The position numbers and the translations under genes are program-made. The notes beneath the pieces are model-generated. The model ran no database searches, had not been told where the DNA came from, and saw only the letters and a program-made list of their open reading frames with translations. DNA of 6,890 nucleotides from Actinomycetota bacterium (GTDB lineage Bacteria > Actinomycetota > Acidimicrobiia > Acidimicrobiales > Microtrichaceae), in the NCBI GenBank assembly GCA_018268735.1, contig JAFDWA010000752.1, positions 1-6,890 of the forward strand. Reading direction: 5' to 3'. Positions 4,759 to 6,890 of the stretch are shown piece by piece (within the stretch, counting starts at the first letter, position 1; each line of letters opens with the position of its first letter).

Positions 4759-4787
4759 TTCGACTGTCACACCCCTCTCCCTAGGGT
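4759..4787 (+). promoter_or_regulatory. Candidate sigma70-type promoter of the HNH gene
   Basis: TTCGAC (4759-4764) and TAGGGT (4782-4787) are separated by 17 bp, with the actinobacterial TANNNT form of the -10. Transcription would begin near 4794, inside or just before the SOS-like box, leaving a leader of about 70 nt. The -35 is only a partial match. Confidence 0.4.
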
Positions 4788-4796
4788 GTTCCCGAA

Positions 4797-4812
4797 TCGA
4801 ACTGGTGTTCTG
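4797..4812. promoter_or_regulatory. LexA/SOS-box-like operator upstream of the HNH gene
   Basis: TCGAAC-TGGT-GTTCTG matches the actinobacterial LexA consensus TCGAAC-N4-GTTCGA at 10 of 12 defined positions and has the complete GAAC-N4-GTTC core. It lies ten bases after a candidate -10 box and 52 bases before the start codon, a position from which a repressor would block initiation. In Mycobacterium tuberculosis, several genes of the related DUF222-bearing 13E12 repeat family belong to the LexA regulon, to my recollection. That makes this location meaningful. Confidence 0.65.
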
Positions 4813-4820
4813 CCAGGGGC

Positions 4821-4848
4821 AAGCCGGATGGAAGCCGGGGGAAGCCGG
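4821..4848 (+). repeat. Three AAGCCGG repeats in the HNH leader
   Basis: AAGCCGG occurs at 4821, 4832 and 4842, with spacing 11 and 10 bp, between the SOS-like box and the ribosome site. It could be a small protein-binding array or local duplication. No function can be assigned. Confidence 0.5.
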
Positions 4849-4864
4849 ACCGAAGGGAGTCAGG

Positions 4865-6190
4865 ATGAACATGAACCATCCACCACCACGGCCGCCGCGG
4901 CCACCAGGAGGCGACGAACCGCTGGCGGAGCAGACCTCCACCTGGTCGAGCACCCAGCACCCACTCGCCGTCGCATCGATCGAGGCACTCGTCGCGGATG
5001 CCCGGGCGATGTGCGATGCCCCGATCGACGCCCGCACCGACGATCGCTCCCTGGAGGCGCTGGCATCCCAGCTCGAAGCGCTCCGCAGGGCGACCGACGC
5101 GCTGACCGCCACCGTCAACGGCGAGATGGATGCACGAGGCAGCACGGACCGGGAGCACGGCCACTCGACCAAGACGTGGACCGCGGCGACGTTCCAGATC
5201 CCATCCGACGCCGCCGCTCGCCGCATCAAGGTCGCCCGCCTGCTGCGTCAGTGCCCGCTGTTGGCCGACGCCCTGGCGATCGGTCGGATCGGCTTCGACC
5301 ACGTCCGGGTGATCGCCGGGGCGACGAACGACCGCAACCTCGCGATCGTCGTAGAGATCCAGCAGCAGCTGATCGATCTCACCGACGAGGTGGTCCTCTT
5401 CCGCTACTGGGCGGCCAAGATCGTCGATCTGCTCCGCATCGCGGACCAGGACGGTCCCGAACCACGCATCGAGGACACCCACGTGCACCTCGACCGCCAG
5501 TTCGACGGAACCAGCCGCCTCGCAGGCACGCTGGCCGGCGAAGCGGCCAACGTGGTGAAGCACGCGCTCGACACGTTCGCCGACCGGTTGTTCCACCGCT
5601 TCGCCTCCGATGCGGTGCGCGCACCGGGAGACCTCGAGATCCCGCACCGTTCGACGCTGCTGGGGCTGGCACTTGCGGAGATCTGCCGGACGGCGCTCGC
5701 CGCCACCCACACGGGGCCGGGCACCGCCGTGGACGTCACCTACGTCATCCACGCCGAGGATCCCGCCACGATGTGGAACAGCGACGGCACGCGGGTCGAC
5801 TCCCACACCGCGCAGGTCGCGTGCTGTGACGGCGCGTTCCACGCGGTGGTCATGGACGGCTTCGGTGTGCCGATCGACCTCGGTCGGGAGGCCAGGTTCG
5901 CGAGCCGTGCTCAACGTCGGGCAGCGCAGCAGCGTGACGGCGGCTGCGTCTTCCCCGGTTGCGACGCGAGAGGCGGCCACACCGACCTGCACCACGTGCA
6001 GCACTGGGAGCACGACGGCCGGACGGACCTCGGCAACCTCGCATGCCTGTGCCGGCACCACCACGGTGTCGTGCATCGCTCCGGTTGGGTCATGCAGACC
6101 GTGGATCACCAGCGCTTCGAGTTCACGACGCCGTCCGGCAGGACCCTGGTGTCCCAACGCCACGGAACGGTGCTGAGCGACGCAGCCTGA
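4865..6190 (+). CDS. DUF222 domain-containing HNH endonuclease
   Basis: A 441-residue protein of the actinobacterial DUF222-HNH family (relatives include the 13E12 repeat proteins). The start is ATG 4865, behind AAGGGAG (4853-4859). A GTG at 4805 in the same frame lies inside the SOS-like operator and is rejected. The first 20 residues are proline-rich (PPPRPPRPPGG). The DUF222 region runs from about 45 to 330 and includes GHSTKTW (99-105) and the segment RRIKVARLLRQCPLLADALAIG. The HNH domain is at the C-terminus. C361 and C366 (CVFPGC) with C396 and a following His (LCRHHH) form the zinc site; the catalytic motif is DLHHVQHW (H376, H377), N391 and H399/H400. All key residues are present, so nuclease activity is plausible. 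Substrate and biological role are unknown for the family. The upstream LexA-like site suggests induction by DNA damage. Confidence 0.92.
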   Translation: MNMNHPPPRPPRPPGGDEPLAEQTSTWSSTQHPLAVASIEALVADARAMCDAPIDARTDDRSLEALASQLEALRRATDALTATVNGEMDARGSTDREHGHSTKTWTAATFQIPSDAAARRIKVARLLRQCPLLADALAIGRIGFDHVRVIAGATNDRNLAIVVEIQQQLIDLTDEVVLFRYWAAKIVDLLRIADQDGPEPRIEDTHVHLDRQFDGTSRLAGTLAGEAANVVKHALDTFADRLFHRFASDAVRAPGDLEIPHRSTLLGLALAEICRTALAATHTGPGTAVDVTYVIHAEDPATMWNSDGTRVDSHTAQVACCDGAFHAVVMDGFGVPIDLGREARFASRAQRRAAQQRDGGCVFPGCDARGGHTDLHHVQHWEHDGRTDLGNLACLCRHHHGVVHRSGWVMQTVDHQRFEFTTPSGRTLVSQRHGTVLSDAA

Positions 6191-6232
6191 TCGTTCGCAA
6201 GGACCCCACCACATGTCGAGCGTCGGGGCGAC

Positions 6233-6890
6233 TCAGCGCGCCCGGATGCACACCGATCTCGACGCGACCACCGCGTAGTCGAGGCCGTCGCTCCGACACG
6301 CCAGCGCGTTGGGCTCGTCACGGACGATCGTCGCGTCGTACCCACCGTCGCACGCCACCGTGTACGCCATGTGGTCGGACATGAGCTTGACGCAGTCCGA
6401 GTTCGCGACGACGGCCGGAGCCACCCGACTCGTCGTCGAGCGCGACGCGCCACGACCCGCGTACGCGGTCCCGATGAAGATGACGAGTCCGATCACGAGC
6501 ATCACCAGGATCGGACCACGACGCAGGAACCAGAAGCCCGCGGCCGAGAGGTCGCCCTCCTCGGCATCGACCTCGGCGGACTGCGAAGCCCGCAAGCGCG
6601 CGAACGCCGCATCCGGATCGTCGCTGTCCCACCACTCGACGCGACCGTCGTCGGCGCTCCGGTCCGCCGCCGGAGTCGGTGGCGACCCCGAGGTGGGCTG
6701 GGAGGTGGGCGCAGAGGTTGGCGCAGAGTCAGCGATCGTGCGGTCGTAGTCGGAGCGCCGCCGAGTGTCCGAGAGCGTGGTCCACGCCACGTTCACCTCG
6801 CGCATCCGTCGCTCCGCGAGGCTCATCTCGGCAGGGTTCGCCCCGGACTGGCGATCTGGATGCAGCAGGTAGGCGAGCTGACGATACGCC
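6233..6890 (-). CDS. Membrane-anchored J-domain (DnaJ-like) protein with Cys-rich C-terminal domain, 5' end outside window
   Basis: The frame is open to the right edge. The first visible residues are AYRQLAYLLHPDRQSG, with the HPD motif that stimulates Hsp70 ATPase, followed by MSLAERRMREVNVAWTTLSD and RRRSDYDR, the helix-III/IV end of a J-domain. The ATG at 6826 is internal to this domain and is not the start. Counting from that Met, there is a Ser/Thr/Pro-rich linker (33-56) and an acidic stretch (58-92). A single transmembrane helix GPILVMLVIGLVIFIGTAYAG spans 104-124. The roughly 70-residue C-terminal domain has four Cys (145, 159, 177, 193) that could form two disulfides outside the cell. 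The topology would be J-domain inside, Cys domain outside. It probably recruits DnaK to the membrane, but the client is unknown. It ends 42 bp from the convergent HNH gene, with no clear terminator between them. Confidence 0.85.
   Translation of the reverse strand, partial: AYRQLAYLLHPDRQSGANPAEMSLAERRMREVNVAWTTLSDTRRRSDYDRTIADSAPTSAPTSQPTSGSPPTPAADRSADDGRVEWWDSDDPDAAFARLRASQSAEVDAEEGDLSAAGFWFLRRGPILVMLVIGLVIFIGTAYAGRGASRSTTSRVAPAVVANSDCVKLMSDHMAYTVACDGGYDATIVRDEPNALACRSDGLDYAVVASRSVCIRAR

Noticed and set aside
4781..6214. Minus-strand 477-codon frame opposite the HNH gene.
   Set aside because: It is a mirror of the plus-strand codon bias; the plus strand carries the complete DUF222 and HNH motifs.

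Overview
The window is high-GC DNA with strongly G/C-ending codons. It carries a DUF222/HNH endonuclease gene of the kind repeated in Actinomycetota genomes, a GAAC-N4-GTTC LexA-type box, and at least one gene that looks leaderless. These point to an actinobacterium, and the protein flavour would suit an Acidimicrobiia-type lineage, although the taxon is an inference and not proven here.

Layout, left to right: (1) The 3' part of a CoA-disulfide-reductase-like flavoprotein gene (2-1228, +), cut by the window edge, ends in a 17-bp triplicate repeat. A 9-bp-stem inverted repeat then separates it from a convergent YbaK/ProX-type aminoacyl-tRNA deacylase gene (1350-1817, -). (2) An accessory stretch (about 1870-3080) holds two type II toxin-antitoxin modules of VapBC type facing each other. 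The first (1890-2325, +) has an intact antitoxin and a PIN toxin cut to about half length. The second (2365-3040, -) is complete. Each has a palindromic operator at its antitoxin start, and in each the antitoxin and toxin genes overlap by 14 nt. (3) A decayed zone (about 3041-4536) contains gene fragments, a strong unexplained hairpin, one intact small DUF1059 gene (3545-3727, +) and a frameshifted SRPBCC-family gene (3874-4345, +). (4) A tRNA-Val(CAC) gene with encoded CCA (4537-4613, -) has its 3' end pointing into the decayed zone. (5) A DUF222/HNH endonuclease gene (4865-6190, +) lies behind a plausible promoter and a LexA/SOS-like box. (6) A convergent, window-truncated membrane J-domain protein gene (6233-6890, -) closes the window.

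There is no single multi-gene pathway. The coherent stories are a tRNA-adjacent accessory region with TA modules in different states of preservation, and an HNH endonuclease that appears to be under DNA-damage control. The housekeeping-like genes at the edges (flavoprotein, deacylase, J-protein) look unrelated to the accessory core.
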